Numbered from the stretch's first letter, positions 1 to 9,042 are shown. The stretch is 64,000 nucleotides of DNA from an uncultured Marinobacterium sp. (GCA_947501565.1 CANMWJ010000005.1:124001-188000), one strand, 5' to 3'. Made by a program: numbers and translations. Notes: generated from the letters alone by a model not told the origin.

Positions 1-1
1 C

Positions 2-379
2 TTACTGCTGTGCCGCGTCTCTACGCCATTCCAGCGAGAGGGAGACGGAGTCGGCAAAACGCAATGCGTGCGGTTTGTCGATGGTGACGCGGGCAAACTC
101 CGTCCAGGGGTGTTCGCTGCTGATCTCCAGTACATCGGAAACCAGTTTCTCCAGCAGCTTGAAGTGGCCCGCCTCCACATGAGAGATCACCTTCTTGGTG
201 ATCACCTTGTAGTTCAGCGCGGCTTCTACGTCGTCATTGCACATCGCCTTGTTTGCCGGGTAATGGATCTCGATATTGATCACCACATCCTGTTGTTTGG
301 TCATCTCTTCGGGATTAAAACCGATATAGGTGCGCAGGCGCAGGTTGGTGATGTTGATGATGGCGTTGCTGATCGACAT
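2..379 (-). CDS. folX: Dihydroneopterin triphosphate 2'-epimerase (FolX)
   Basis: A 125-residue protein of the FolB/FolX tunnelling fold. The N-terminal stretch NLRLRTYIGFNPEE and the conserved LEKLV segment near residue 78 match this family, and the wording fits FolX (epimerase on dihydroneopterin triphosphate) better than FolB (aldolase). This is a soluble pterin-pathway enzyme. The ATG is preceded by an AGGAAC ribosome site about six bases upstream. It is the last gene in the minus direction before the window edge and follows the epimerase gene at 448-1359 by 68 bases, so the two may share a transcript. The FolB alternative cannot be fully excluded by eye. Confidence 0.88.
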   Translation of the reverse strand: MSISNAIINITNLRLRTYIGFNPEEMTKQQDVVINIEIHYPANKAMCNDDVEAALNYKVITKKVISHVEAGHFKLLEKLVSDVLEISSEHPWTEFARVTIDKPHALRFADSVSLSLEWRRDAAQQ

Positions 380-447
380 TGCGGTTCCTTTTCTGATGAT
401 CGACGTTAAGTATGGCTTAGAGTTTTGCGCTACTTGTGTCGCGTAAT

Positions 448-1359
448 CTACTTAATTTCAGAGATAGTGACGCGGGCGCTTAGCTGGTCTTCCGGAGCGA
501 TCGTCCAGCCGTTGGCAAAGGCCGCACCGCGCTCCAGACAGATAAACTGCTCATGTCCCCCGGCGCCGACATCCTCCATACGCGCCGCTACCTCGGCACC
601 CGGATTCCACACGATCGCCGTTTCACAGTGTTCACCGCTGATAAGAATCTGCGGCTGACCGTCGATCTCCTGCGTCGGCGGTACGGTTTCATATACACGG
701 TCCAGTTCACCGCTGAAGCTGATATCGCCCTCTTGTAGGGTTGGCTCCAGCCCGTTGGTGTTATCCAGATAGTAGATACCGTCCAGGCCACTGATGCGGG
801 TATCCTCCAGCGAGCTAACCGGGTGGTAACTGTGCAGTGCCCAGCTCACCGGGATGTTGTCGTCGCCGTGGTTACTGACCTCCAGATCCATATCGATCTG
901 GTCGCTCAAGGTTATCCTGAGTCGGGTGCTGAACGGCTCCGGGAAGAGCGTCAGATCCTGCTCGTCGGAGAGGTAAAGAAAACAGAGTTCAGTGCGATCT
1001 GCGTCCGGTTCATCGATCGATTCCAGAATCCAATCCCGGTTACGGACAAAGCCGTGGCTGGGCTTGGTGGGATCGACACGGTTAACCCCAAACCAGGGCA
1101 GGCAAACGGGGATGCCCCCGCGAATCGCTTTACCCGGAACAAACAGTGCATTGGGGCTTAACCACAGCAGCTCGCTGCCGCCGTGGGCGCGAAACTGCAG
1201 CAATTGGGCGCCCTGAATGGCGATGGTTGCGTCACATTTTCCGTTGTTGATACGCAGTAAAGGCAGGCCTGGATCAGCTTTGCCATACAACTGGGCGCTG
1301 TGCATTAAGGTCACCGTACGGCTGTGTTCGAGTTGATCCTGCAGCATTGATTCCGACAT
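448..1359 (-). CDS. yeaD: Glucose-6-phosphate 1-epimerase-like protein (YeaD family)
   Basis: A 303-residue member of the aldose 1-epimerase (galactose mutarotase) fold, of the D-hexose-6-phosphate mutarotase branch. Visible family features are PWFGVN near residues 89-93, His102 in SHGF (equivalent to the catalytic His of E. coli YeaD), LHSYH at 175-179, and Glu276 in CLERG near the C-terminus. It is predicted to interconvert alpha and beta anomers of hexose 6-phosphates in the cytoplasm. The first ATG has an AGGAG site eight bases upstream. A second in-frame ATG four codons later is a less likely start. Transcribed toward folX. Confidence 0.9.
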   Translation of the reverse strand: MSESMLQDQLEHSRTVTLMHSAQLYGKADPGLPLLRINNGKCDATIAIQGAQLLQFRAHGGSELLWLSPNALFVPGKAIRGGIPVCLPWFGVNRVDPTKPSHGFVRNRDWILESIDEPDADRTELCFLYLSDEQDLTLFPEPFSTRLRITLSDQIDMDLEVSNHGDDNIPVSWALHSYHPVSSLEDTRISGLDGIYYLDNTNGLEPTLQEGDISFSGELDRVYETVPPTQEIDGQPQILISGEHCETAIVWNPGAEVAARMEDVGAGGHEQFICLERGAAFANGWTIAPEDQLSARVTISEIK

Positions 1360-1451
1360 GCCCGACTCCTGACTGATCTGCTCCGTGAGTCGCCCATCTT
1401 ACCCCGAACCGGCGCGTTGTCTAATGACAGCGCGCGCTAAATCAGCGTTAT

Positions 1452-2219
1452 TCAGCTGTTGTGCTTGCCGTTCATCGCCTCTTTCAGGCTGTTGAGGAGG
1501 TCGATCGGCAGGGGAAAGACGATGGTGTTGCTGTGTTCACCTGCGATCTCGGTGAGTGTGTGCAGGTAGCGCAGCTGCAACGCTTGTGGCTGTTCTGACA
1601 GGATCCGGGCCGCTTCACGCAGTTTTTCCGAGGCTTCCAGCTCGCCGGTGGCGTGGATTACCTTGGCGCGTCGTTCACGTTCCGATTCCGCCTGTTTGGC
1701 GATGGCGCGGATCATCGATTCGTTCAGGTCGACGTGTTTGATCTCTACGTTGCTGACCTTGATACCCCAGTCGTCGGTCTGCTGATCGAGGATGGTCTGG
1801 ATATCGCGGTTGAGGGTGTCGCGTGAGGAGAGCATCTCGTCCAGTTCATGCTGGCCGAGCACTGAGCGCAGGGTGGTCTGCGCCAGCTGGCTGGTGGCTT
1901 CGTGAAAGTTTTCCACATTGATGATCGCTTTCTGTGAATCCACTACCCGGTAATAGACCACGGCGTTTACCATCACCGAGACGTTATCGCGCGAGATCAC
2001 GTCCTGAGTGGGTACATCCATAACCACAGTACGGATATCCACACGCACGATGGTCTGGATCAGCGGGATAACGATGATCAGGCCGGGGCCTTTCACTTTG
2101 TAAAAGCGTCCCAGTAGAAAGATCACACCGCGTTCGTATTCACGCAGGATGCGGAAGGTGCTGATCAGGATCGCCAGCACCAGAATGATAACGCTGAGGT
2201 AGAAGTAGTAGGTGATCAT
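1452..2219 (-). CDS. Slipin / SPFH band-7 membrane protein
   Basis: A 255-residue stomatin-like (slipin) protein. It has one N-terminal hydrophobic segment (about residues 4-22), then an SPFH domain with [12 protein letters not shown] and [14 protein letters not shown] charged helical stretch rich in Glu, Arg and Ala (about 175-215) follows and is typical of oligomerising flotillin/stomatin proteins. Its start ATG overlaps the stop of the nfeD-type protease gene by four bases, so translation is coupled. In the family, slipins pair with NfeD proteases, which cleave the slipin C-terminus and act in membrane microdomains. The exact role here is inferred from that pairing. Confidence 0.9.
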   Translation of the reverse strand: MITYYFYLSVIILVLAILISTFRILREYERGVIFLLGRFYKVKGPGLIIVIPLIQTIVRVDIRTVVMDVPTQDVISRDNVSVMVNAVVYYRVVDSQKAIINVENFHEATSQLAQTTLRSVLGQHELDEMLSSRDTLNRDIQTILDQQTDDWGIKVSNVEIKHVDLNESMIRAIAKQAESERERRAKVIHATGELEASEKLREAARILSEQPQALQLRYLHTLTEIAGEHSNTIVFPLPIDLLNSLKEAMNGKHNS

Positions 2220-3613
2220 GGAGTCTCTCCTGATGCGGGGCTGTCCACTTTTCCGACTTCCAGAGACAGGCCGTGTACGGCAATGATGGTCACAGTTTCA
2301 CCCTCCTCGACTGGCTGGTCGCTGCGGGCGTTCCAGATTTCGCCTTTGAGTTTGACTTTACCGCTGTGGCTGAAGCTTTCGATGGCGATAGCGGGGCTGC
2401 CGATCAGCATCCCGGTGCCGCTAACCACTGCGCTTTTACGTGAGCGCAACGCCATCGCCAGCACAAAAATACAGAGGCCGCCGGTGACCGCTGTAAATCC
2501 GGCGATGACCGGTAGCGCGATCTGAAAGGCGGGCAGTTCGGTATCCATCAGCATCACCGAACCGATGGCGAAGGAGACTGCGCCGCCCAGGCCAAAAATA
2601 CCGAAGCTGGGTGACATCGCCTCGGCCACCATCAGACCGATGCCGAGCAGAATCAGGCCCAATCCCGCGTAACTGATCGGCAGCAGCTGGAAGGCGTAGA
2701 GTGCGATCAGCAGGCTGATACCGCCTACCACACCGGGCAGGCCGACACCGGGGTTGTAGAACTCCAGCAGCAGACCGTAGAGGCCAGCCAGCATCAGGAT
2801 GTAAGCGACGTTGGGGTTGGTGATGGTGGAGAGGAAGTCGTAGCGCCAGTCGGTGGTGATTTCGCTCAGGCTGTATTCTGCTGTGCTGAGGCGATAGCTC
2901 TGGTCGCGCACCTTGATCTCGCGGCCATCCAGTTGCTGCAGCAGGTCATTCAGGTCGTTGGCCAACAGATCGATCACCTTGAGTTCCAGCGCTTCGCTGG
3001 CGCTCAGGCTGGCCGCTTCGCGCACCGCTTGTTCTGCCCAGTCGGCGTTGCGCCCATGCAGCTCCGCCAGTCCCCGGATATAAGCGGCGGCATCGTTCAT
3101 GATCTTCTTCTGCATCGGGTTGCTCTGCGCGGGGTTTTTCTCTGCCCCCTCTTTGTCCGGCTGGCTCGGCGGTGTCATGCCGATCTGCACCGGTGTGGCA
3201 GCACCGAGGTTGGTGGCCGGGGCCATGGCCGAGACGTGGCTGGCGTAAAGCAGGTAGGTGCCGGCACTGGCCGCGCGGGAACCCTTCGGATAGACAAAGG
3301 TGGCGACTGGCACTGGTGAATCGATGATTGCCTGGATCATGTTACGCATGGAGGTATCGAGGCCGCCGGGGGTATCCAGCTCAATCACGATCAGGTGGAT
3401 GTTTTGTTCCTGCGCGTCGCGCAGCGAACGGGTGACCAGATCGCTACTGGCTGGCCCGATTACGCCGGACAGTTTTACGAACCAGACCTGGCTGAGATCA
3501 GAGGTTTTTGCTGTCTCCTCTTGCGCGAAAGAGGGCTGGGTCAGTTCGATCCAGAGCGCGATAACAAAGAGCAAAGGCCATATCATCCATGACGGTCCTG
3601 AACGTATCGACAT
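2216..3613 (-). CDS. NfeD1b-type membrane serine protease
   Basis: A 465-residue protein with an N-terminal signal/anchor (cleavage likely after SFA, residue 30). A ClpP-class serine protease domain follows, with catalytic Ser116 in AASAGTY and Lys169/170 in the KKIMND segment. Several membrane helices (about 265-395) and a C-terminal OB-fold NfeD domain complete it. This full-length layout is the NfeD1b form, which works on the partner slipin encoded immediately downstream (ATGA overlap). An AGGA site lies eight bases before the ATG. The pair is predicted to act at the inner membrane with the protease facing the periplasm. Confidence 0.92.
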   Translation of the reverse strand: MSIRSGPSWMIWPLLFVIALWIELTQPSFAQEETAKTSDLSQVWFVKLSGVIGPASSDLVTRSLRDAQEQNIHLIVIELDTPGGLDTSMRNMIQAIIDSPVPVATFVYPKGSRAASAGTYLLYASHVSAMAPATNLGAATPVQIGMTPPSQPDKEGAEKNPAQSNPMQKKIMNDAAAYIRGLAELHGRNADWAEQAVREAASLSASEALELKVIDLLANDLNDLLQQLDGREIKVRDQSYRLSTAEYSLSEITTDWRYDFLSTITNPNVAYILMLAGLYGLLLEFYNPGVGLPGVVGGISLLIALYAFQLLPISYAGLGLILLGIGLMVAEAMSPSFGIFGLGGAVSFAIGSVMLMDTELPAFQIALPVIAGFTAVTGGLCIFVLAMALRSRKSAVVSGTGMLIGSPAIAIESFSHSGKVKLKGEIWNARSDQPVEEGETVTIIAVHGLSLEVGKVDSPASGETP

Positions 3614-3759
3614 GGCTTGTTCCTGTATTGAATGGGGCAGTGGCTGAGACTTGCCGCCCCCTTAAGCATTCTATAAGTCTAGTACAGCGCCCAATGTCAG
3701 CTTCCCGATCGGCCGGACGGAGCCGAAAAATCATCTATCTTAAGGGTAGGGTGAATAAG

Positions 3760-3832
3760 GGAACCTGCGAACAAGACCGAAACGCCCCAAAGGGCGGCCG
3801 CAAAGAAAGTCTCGGACTTATGCACAGGTTCC
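3760..3832 (+). promoter_or_regulatory. Candidate structured 5' leader RNA, c-di-GMP-I-like core
   Basis: Three nested perfect helices are visible. An outer stem pairs 3760-3767 (GGAACCTG) with 3825-3832 (CAGGTTCC). Inside it are a 5-bp hairpin 3783-3796 (CGCCC, loop CAAA, GGGCG) and a 5-bp hairpin 3807-3819 (AAGTC, loop TCG, GACTT). The unpaired segments ACAAGACCGAAAC and GCCGCAAAG around the first hairpin recall the CAAACC and ACGCAAAG strands of GEMM (c-di-GMP-I) riboswitches, but the third arm is much shorter than usual. It ends 21 bases before the deacylase ATG. Structure is seen directly; the ligand class is only a guess. Confidence 0.4.
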
Positions 3833-3853
3833 AAAGCTAAGACGAGGCAAGTT

Positions 3854-4324
3854 ATGGCCATTGCACCGCGTTTACTCTCTTATCTGGATCAGCACGCAAT
3901 TGCGTTCGATATCGTGCGCCATCCAAAAACTGAAACTGCCGCACAATCCGCCAAACAGGCCCAAGTGGACCCTGAGCATCTGGCAAAAGCGGTCCTGCTG
4001 GTCGATGAAGCGGGTTATCTGCTGGTGGCGATCCCCACCTCCCATTGGGTGATGCTGGACCGGATCAATGAGCTGTTGGGGCGCAACCTGGAGCTGGCAT
4101 CGGAGGCGGAGGTGGACCGCATGTTGATCGACTGCCAGCCGGGCGCGATTCCGGCCGTGGGCAAAGCCTACGGTATCGATACCCTGGTGGACGAAGCGTT
4201 GTTCAGTCTGGCGTTTGTGTATATAGAAGCGGGTGACCACGAACAGTTGCTGGCAGTAAGTCAGGCGGGATTTGAGACGTTGATGACCGGTGCTCGCAAG
4301 GGACATTACTGCCGGCTGGATTGA
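3854..4324 (+). CDS. YbaK/ProX-type aminoacyl-tRNA deacylase domain protein
   Basis: A 156-residue stand-alone YbaK/aaRS-associated editing domain. It carries the conserved AKAVLL segment with the lysine used by this family for tRNA deacylation, and a GAIPAVG motif near residues 97-103. It probably hydrolyses mischarged Pro-tRNA or Cys-tRNA in trans. In many gammaproteobacteria this domain is fused to an HDOD domain; here it is single. The ATG has a GAGG site six bases upstream. The gene follows the folded leader at 3760-3832 and runs into the hydrogenase promoter region, so it may be regulated at translation initiation. Substrate specificity cannot be read from the sequence alone. Confidence 0.82.
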   Translation: MAIAPRLLSYLDQHAIAFDIVRHPKTETAAQSAKQAQVDPEHLAKAVLLVDEAGYLLVAIPTSHWVMLDRINELLGRNLELASEAEVDRMLIDCQPGAIPAVGKAYGIDTLVDEALFSLAFVYIEAGDHEQLLAVSQAGFETLMTGARKGHYCRLD

Positions 4325-4334
4325 TTGCCAGCAA
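4321..4334 (+). promoter_or_regulatory. FNR/Anr-like binding site upstream of hydrogenase operon
   Basis: The sequence TTGATTGCCAGCAA matches the FNR consensus TTGAT-N4-ATCAA at nine of ten defined positions. It overlaps the stop codon of the deacylase gene and lies about 105 bases before hydB. AT-rich -10-like sequences follow at suitable distance (ATTATT at 4357-4362, TATAGT at 4365-4370). Oxygen-responsive control of a hydrogenase would make sense, but this is a single eye-found site. Confidence 0.4.
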
Positions 4335-4438
4335 GTCGCACCATAATTATTCCTGAATTATTCCTATAGTTACGTTGCCGGGATGGCCAGGCTTGACCTA
4401 ATCTGGCAGTACTGGATCTGCAGGGGAGCTAAACAGGT

Positions 4439-5587
4439 ATGTCGAGTCACGTAAGAGGCTATCTGCTGCGTGTGCAACTGCAGCAGCTGATAGATCGACT
4501 GCTGTCGCAGGGGTATCAGGTGCACGGACCTCAGGTCCGGGATGGTGCGATCCTCTATCAATCATTGCAATCGACTGCTCAGCTGCCGCAAGGTGTACAT
4601 GACCGACAGGCGCCGGGCAGCTATCGGCTTGATGTGTCCGATACCGAACGACATTTCAGCTGGGCCAATGGCCCACAGGCACTGAAACCGCTGCTGTTCT
4701 CGCCACAGGAAACGCTCTGGCAGGCACGCCGCGAAAGCGACGGTCATATCGAGTTTATTGTTCCGCCGCCCGTAGAGCATAAACAGGCGGCCCTGGGTGT
4801 GCGGGCCTGCGATCTGGCGGCGTTACGACTGCAGGATCAGCACTTTCTGGAAGGGGAGTATATCGATCCCTACTACGCCTCTCGGCGAAAAGACCTCTTT
4901 CTCATCGCTGTGAACTGTTCCCATCCGGCGGATACCTGCTTCTGCGCATCAACCGGCGACGGTCCTGTGGCGAAGGCCGGATTTGATATCAATCTCACCG
5001 AGCTGGATGAGGGCTACGTGGTTGAATCTGGCAGCGAGCAGGGCAATCACATACTGGCTGACATCCCCCTGATTCCTGTGACTGAGGAGCAGGAGGCGCT
5101 CTGTATACAACAGGCGCAAGATGCCGTCGTGGCACAGAGCCGCACCCTGCCCCAGATCAAACTGCACGACCTGCTGAAGACAAACTTCGAGCATCCCCAA
5201 TGGGATGATATCGCTGAGCGCTGTCTCGCCTGTGGTAACTGTACCCAGGTCTGCCCCACCTGTTTCTGCCACAGTGAAGGGGATCTGGCGTCGTTGGGCG
5301 GCACGGAAAGCACCCATCAGCGCGAGTGGGATTCCTGCTTTACTGCCGGGCACGGTTATCTGGCGGGTTTTCAGGTGCGGCCCGACACCAAGAGCCGTTA
5401 CCGTCAGTGGATGACCCATAAACTCGATAGCTGGCAGGCGCAGTACGGGCGTAGCGGATGCGTGGGGTGTGGTCGCTGCACCAGCTGGTGCCCGGCGGAG
5501 ATCGATCTTGTCGCTGAAGCGCGCATTCTGACGGAGCCAGGTGGGCCAAACGGGGCAATTGGAGCTAGTGGGGAAAATGATGAATGA
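4439..5587 (+). CDS. hydB: Hydrogenase iron-sulfur subunit, HydB/sulfhydrogenase beta type
   Basis: A 382-residue protein with two ferredoxin-like [4Fe-4S] cysteine sets near the C-terminus: Cys262, 265, 268 and 272, and Cys341, 344, 347 and 351. The N-terminal two thirds contain the family's ACDLAALRLQD and CSHPADTCFC segments. It is the electron-transfer beta subunit of group 3b-type soluble [NiFe] hydrogenases, carrying electrons between the flavoprotein and the small subunit. A GGGGAGC ribosome site precedes the ATG. It is the first gene of a five-gene operon with overlapping or near-abutting ends, downstream of an FNR-like site. Confidence 0.92.
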   Translation: MSSHVRGYLLRVQLQQLIDRLLSQGYQVHGPQVRDGAILYQSLQSTAQLPQGVHDRQAPGSYRLDVSDTERHFSWANGPQALKPLLFSPQETLWQARRESDGHIEFIVPPPVEHKQAALGVRACDLAALRLQDQHFLEGEYIDPYYASRRKDLFLIAVNCSHPADTCFCASTGDGPVAKAGFDINLTELDEGYVVESGSEQGNHILADIPLIPVTEEQEALCIQQAQDAVVAQSRTLPQIKLHDLLKTNFEHPQWDDIAERCLACGNCTQVCPTCFCHSEGDLASLGGTESTHQREWDSCFTAGHGYLAGFQVRPDTKSRYRQWMTHKLDSWQAQYGRSGCVGCGRCTSWCPAEIDLVAEARILTEPGGPNGAIGASGENDE

Positions 5588-6440
5588 GTCTCTGAGTAGC
5601 CTGCAGACCGCAAACGCCTACCTGCCGATGGAGGCAGAGGTGGTGGAGTTTATTCAGGAATCGCCCTCAATTTTCACCCTGCGTCTGCAGCTGGTGGACC
5701 CGGAGGCACAAACGGCGTACAGCTTCGCGCCAGGCCAGTTCAACATGCTCTACCTCTATGGCGTGGGTGAGGTGGCGATCTCCATCGTCTCCGATCCTCA
5801 GGATGAGCACCTTATCGACCACACCATCCGCGCGGTGGGGCGGGTAACCGAAGGGTTGGCGCAACTGCGCGAAGGTGACCGTCTGGGATTGCGCGGCCCC
5901 TACGGCGTAGGTTGGCCGATGGTTGAGGCGGAAGGCAAAGACGTGATGATCGTTACCGGTGGTTTAGGCTGCGCGCCGGTGGTCGCGGTGATCAACTACG
6001 TATTGATGCGTCGCCGCCACTTCGGTCGCCTGACGATCATTCAGGGGGTGAAACACTCCGACGAGCTGATCTGGCGCGCCCGCTACGACTACTGGAACAC
6101 CCTGCCCAACACCGACGTGCTGATCGCCGCTGATCACGGCGGCACCCTCTGGCCTTTCCATCATGGACGGGTCACTGAGGTGTTCGAGCGCAGTCAGGGC
6201 GATCCGGCCAACACCATTGCGATGCTCTGTGGTCCAGAAGGTATGTTGAAAGCGGCCAGCGAAAAGCTGATCGATATGGGCGTGGATGAAGCGCAGATCT
6301 ACCTGAGCATGGAGCGCAATATGCAGTGCGCCGTGGGACATTGTGGCCATTGCCAGTATGGCGCGGATTTTATCTGTAAAGACGGCCCGGTGTTCGCTTA
6401 TCCACAGGTGCGGGCGCTACTGGGTAAACGGGGGATCTGA
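5577..6440 (+). CDS. hydG: Hydrogenase FAD/NAD(P)-binding subunit, HydG/gamma type
   Basis: A roughly 287-residue ferredoxin-reductase-like protein. The N-terminal beta-barrel FAD domain contains PGQFNMLYLYGVGEV. The nucleotide domain contains VTGGLGCAPV and, later, CGPEGMLKAA. A C-terminal [2Fe-2S] binding set follows (Cys251, 256, 259 and 267) as in the PyrK/HydG family. It accepts electrons from the hydrogenase module and reduces NAD(P), or runs in reverse. Two adjacent ATGs (5577 and 5580) overlap the end of hydB; a GTG at 5541 would overlap far more and is less likely. Start is uncertain by one codon. Confidence 0.92.
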   Translation: MMNESLSSLQTANAYLPMEAEVVEFIQESPSIFTLRLQLVDPEAQTAYSFAPGQFNMLYLYGVGEVAISIVSDPQDEHLIDHTIRAVGRVTEGLAQLREGDRLGLRGPYGVGWPMVEAEGKDVMIVTGGLGCAPVVAVINYVLMRRRHFGRLTIIQGVKHSDELIWRARYDYWNTLPNTDVLIAADHGGTLWPFHHGRVTEVFERSQGDPANTIAMLCGPEGMLKAASEKLIDMGVDEAQIYLSMERNMQCAVGHCGHCQYGADFICKDGPVFAYPQVRALLGKRGI

Positions 6441-6441
6441 G

Positions 6442-7239
6442 ATGAGTACGAAACCTCGGGTAGCGGTGCATAAGTTCAGTTCCTGCGACGGCTGCCAGCT
6501 GGCGTTCCTCAATATGGGCGCGGGATTGCTGGAGCTGTCGGAGCAGGTGGAGCTGGTTCACTTTGCTGAAGCCGGGCCTTTAGGGGAGGAGCAGCGGGTG
6601 GATATCGCCTTTATCGAGGGCAGTGTGGTGACCGCCCACGACAAGGAACGTATCCAGCGTATACGCGATGCCAGTCACTACCTGATTACCATTGGTGCCT
6701 GTGCCACTTCCGGCGGTATACAGGCGCTGAAAAACCTGGCGACCGACCGCGAGGATTGGCTCGCGCAGATCTATGCACGGCCAGAGTATATCGACAGCCT
6801 GCCGGAATCCACGGCGATTACCGAACACGTTAAAGTGGATTTTGAGATCTGGGGCTGCCCGATCAACAGTGCGCAGGTGGTGGCGGTGGTCAGTGACCTG
6901 CTGCAAGGTGTTAAACCGCGTGATGAGGCGGACAAACTCTGCATGGCGTGCAAACGTAAACAGTTGGTATGCACCCTGGTCACTAAGGGAGAGCCCTGTC
7001 TGGGGCCGGTGACACGCACCGGATGCGGGGCACTCTGTCCAAGTTTTGGGCGGGATTGTTACGGTTGCTACGGACCGGCGGAGAACAGCAACGCGCAGGG
7101 GCTGGCGCGTCGTTTCGAGGGTTTGGGATTGCTACCGGAAGCGGTGGCGCGGCGCATGCATTTTATCCATCCGGTGGCGCCCGCCTTTGAGCAGATCCCA
7201 GTGTCACAGCTGACGACAGGAGAGGGCAGCGATGACTGA
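6442..7239 (+). CDS. hydD: [NiFe] hydrogenase small subunit, HydD/delta type
   Basis: A 265-residue NADH:quinone oxidoreductase 20-kDa-like small subunit. The proximal cluster motif CDGCQ is at residues 15-18, followed by GACATSGG, IWGCPIN and a Cys-rich C-terminal third (CMACKRK, GEPCLGP, GCGALCP, CYGCYGP) that would hold further Fe-S clusters. No Tat signal is present, so the enzyme is cytoplasmic. The ATG follows a GGGGGA site and lies one base after the hydG stop. It pairs with the large subunit, whose start overlaps its stop by eight bases. Confidence 0.94.
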   Translation: MSTKPRVAVHKFSSCDGCQLAFLNMGAGLLELSEQVELVHFAEAGPLGEEQRVDIAFIEGSVVTAHDKERIQRIRDASHYLITIGACATSGGIQALKNLATDREDWLAQIYARPEYIDSLPESTAITEHVKVDFEIWGCPINSAQVVAVVSDLLQGVKPRDEADKLCMACKRKQLVCTLVTKGEPCLGPVTRTGCGALCPSFGRDCYGCYGPAENSNAQGLARRFEGLGLLPEAVARRMHFIHPVAPAFEQIPVSQLTTGEGSDD

Positions 7240-8536
7240 ACGCAATGTATTGATCAAGGTGCCCATCCTGGCCCGTGTGGAGGGTGAAGGCGCGCTTTAT
7301 CTGGAGATCGAGAAGAGTCGCATTAAACGGCTGCAGTTCAGCATCTACGAACCGCCGCGTTTCTTTGAAAAGTTTCTTGAGGGGCGCAGTTACACCGAGG
7401 TGCCCGATATCGTCGCGCGGATCTGCGGCATCTGCCCGGTGGCCTATCAGGTCAGTGCGGTAAATGCGCTGGAGTCCGCCTTCGGTATCGATCCCGGCCC
7501 TTGGGTGACCGACATGCGCCGACTGCTCTATTTCGGCGAGTGGATTGAGAGCCATGCGCTGCATATTCATCTGCTGGCGGCGCCGGATTTCTTCGGCTTC
7601 GACAGCGGTATTGCCATGGCAAAAGAGTATCCCCATGAAGTGCGACGGGGACTGAAATTGCAGGGATTGGGGAACGAGCTGATGCGCCTGCTCGGTGCCC
7701 GCTCAGTGCATCCGATCGGGATCAAGGTGGGGGGCTTTCATCGCGCCCCGGCGCTGGCAGACGTGGAACAGATGCTGGCGAAGCTGCAGCAGGCGTTGCC
7801 TGAGGCGGAGGCGATGGTGGACTGGATTGCGCAGATCCCCGTCCCGGACGCGACACAGGAGTTTGACTATGTGGCGCTGACGGCAAAGGACTCAACTCCA
7901 TACTACCCGATCGAAAACGGCATGTTGGCCAGTGCCTCCGGCCTGAAGCTAATACCGGAAACCTATGAGCAGCACTTTACTGAGTCCCATGCACCGCACT
8001 CCACCGCGCTCTGGAGCCACCTCGACGGTGCGCCCTATCTGGTTGGTCCCTTGGCGCGCCTGAATCTGAACGCCGCTCACCTGCACGGTGACGATGCCCG
8101 CCAGTTCAGCCGTTATGCCGGGCGTTTCCCGAGCCGCAACATGTTTGACAGCATGCTGGCGCGGGGGCTGGAGATCTGTTTTGCCCTGCGTGAAGCGATC
8201 CGTTTGCTGCAAGGTTATGCGGAACCGACTACGTCTTGTGTGGAGGTGGCACCACAGGCAGGTGTTGGCTACGGCTGGAGTGAGGCGCCGCGTGGCTTGC
8301 TCTGGCATCGCTACGAGGTGGATGACGAAGGGTTGATCACGGCCGCGCGTATTGTGCCGCCAACCAGCCAGAATCAGGCGCGTATCGAAGCGGACCTGCA
8401 TCACTCGCTGCTGGAGTTTGGCCTTGACCACAGCGACGACGAGTTGCGCCTGCACTGTGAGAAGGTGGTGCGTAACTATGATCCCTGCATCTCCTGCGCC
8501 ACCCACTTCCTTAAACTGACCACGGAGCGCCGGTGA
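7232..8536 (+). CDS. hydA: [NiFe] hydrogenase large subunit, HydA/alpha type
   Basis: A 434-residue catalytic subunit. The N-terminal nickel ligand motif RICGICP has Cys65 and Cys68, and the C-terminal motif DPCISCATH has Cys419, Cys422 and His425, so all four nickel-binding cysteines are present. Nine residues follow His425 and should be removed by the dedicated protease during maturation. The length and partners fit the group 3b NADP-linked, sulfhydrogenase-related class. The start ATG overlaps hydD and the stop overlaps the protease start (GTGA), showing tight coupling. Physiological direction (H2 uptake or evolution) cannot be told from sequence. Confidence 0.95.
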   Translation: MTERNVLIKVPILARVEGEGALYLEIEKSRIKRLQFSIYEPPRFFEKFLEGRSYTEVPDIVARICGICPVAYQVSAVNALESAFGIDPGPWVTDMRRLLYFGEWIESHALHIHLLAAPDFFGFDSGIAMAKEYPHEVRRGLKLQGLGNELMRLLGARSVHPIGIKVGGFHRAPALADVEQMLAKLQQALPEAEAMVDWIAQIPVPDATQEFDYVALTAKDSTPYYPIENGMLASASGLKLIPETYEQHFTESHAPHSTALWSHLDGAPYLVGPLARLNLNAAHLHGDDARQFSRYAGRFPSRNMFDSMLARGLEICFALREAIRLLQGYAEPTTSCVEVAPQAGVGYGWSEAPRGLLWHRYEVDDEGLITAARIVPPTSQNQARIEADLHHSLLEFGLDHSDDELRLHCEKVVRNYDPCISCATHFLKLTTERR

Positions 8537-8985
8537 CGCGCTGGCGTGTGATCGGTGTGGGGTCGCCGCAGGGGGACGATGTCCTCGGCTGGCGGGTGAT
8601 CGATACTCTGCAGCAGATGCCGCTGCCCGACTCGGTGGAGCTGCTCAGCCTGGATCGGCCTGGCAGCACACTGCTGCACTACCTGCAGGGCGTGGACCGG
8701 GTGCTGCTGGTAGACGCGGCACAGATGGAGCTACCTGCGGGCAGCATTCGTCGTTTTATGCGTGACGAGTTGCCACAGCTCGATGGCATCAGGTGCCTGA
8801 GCAGCCACGGTTGGGGTTTGCACGAGACGCTGGCGCTGGCGGAAAGTTGTAACCTGCCGTTGCCCCGGATCGAACTCTGGCTGATACAGCTGGCGCAACT
8901 CACTCCACTGTTACCCCTGAACGAAGCGATGGAACAGGCGGTGGCAGACCTCAGTCAAACGATCTACGAGTACGTTAACCCCTGA
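8533..8985 (+). CDS. Hydrogenase maturation protease (HyaD/HycI/HoxW family)
   Basis: A 150-residue hydrogenase-specific endopeptidase. The N-terminal GVGSPQGDDVLGW segment carries the nickel-sensing acidic residue of the family, and LLVDAAQME carries the second; SSHGWG follows with the expected His. It clips the short C-terminal tail of HydA once nickel is inserted. The GTG start lies within the last four bases of hydA. The gene is the last of the operon. No other maturation genes (hypA-F) are in this window, so these must lie elsewhere. Confidence 0.9.
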   Translation: MTRWRVIGVGSPQGDDVLGWRVIDTLQQMPLPDSVELLSLDRPGSTLLHYLQGVDRVLLVDAAQMELPAGSIRRFMRDELPQLDGIRCLSSHGWGLHETLALAESCNLPLPRIELWLIQLAQLTPLLPLNEAMEQAVADLSQTIYEYVNP

Positions 8986-9042
8986 TTCAGCCTGTCCGGG
9001 ATATAACTGTGCATGTAAGGCGTTAAAACGACGAGGTGTCCC

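Noticed and set aside
4395-4435. Sigma-54 promoter before hydB
   Set aside because: The GG and GC elements are 13 bases apart rather than ten.
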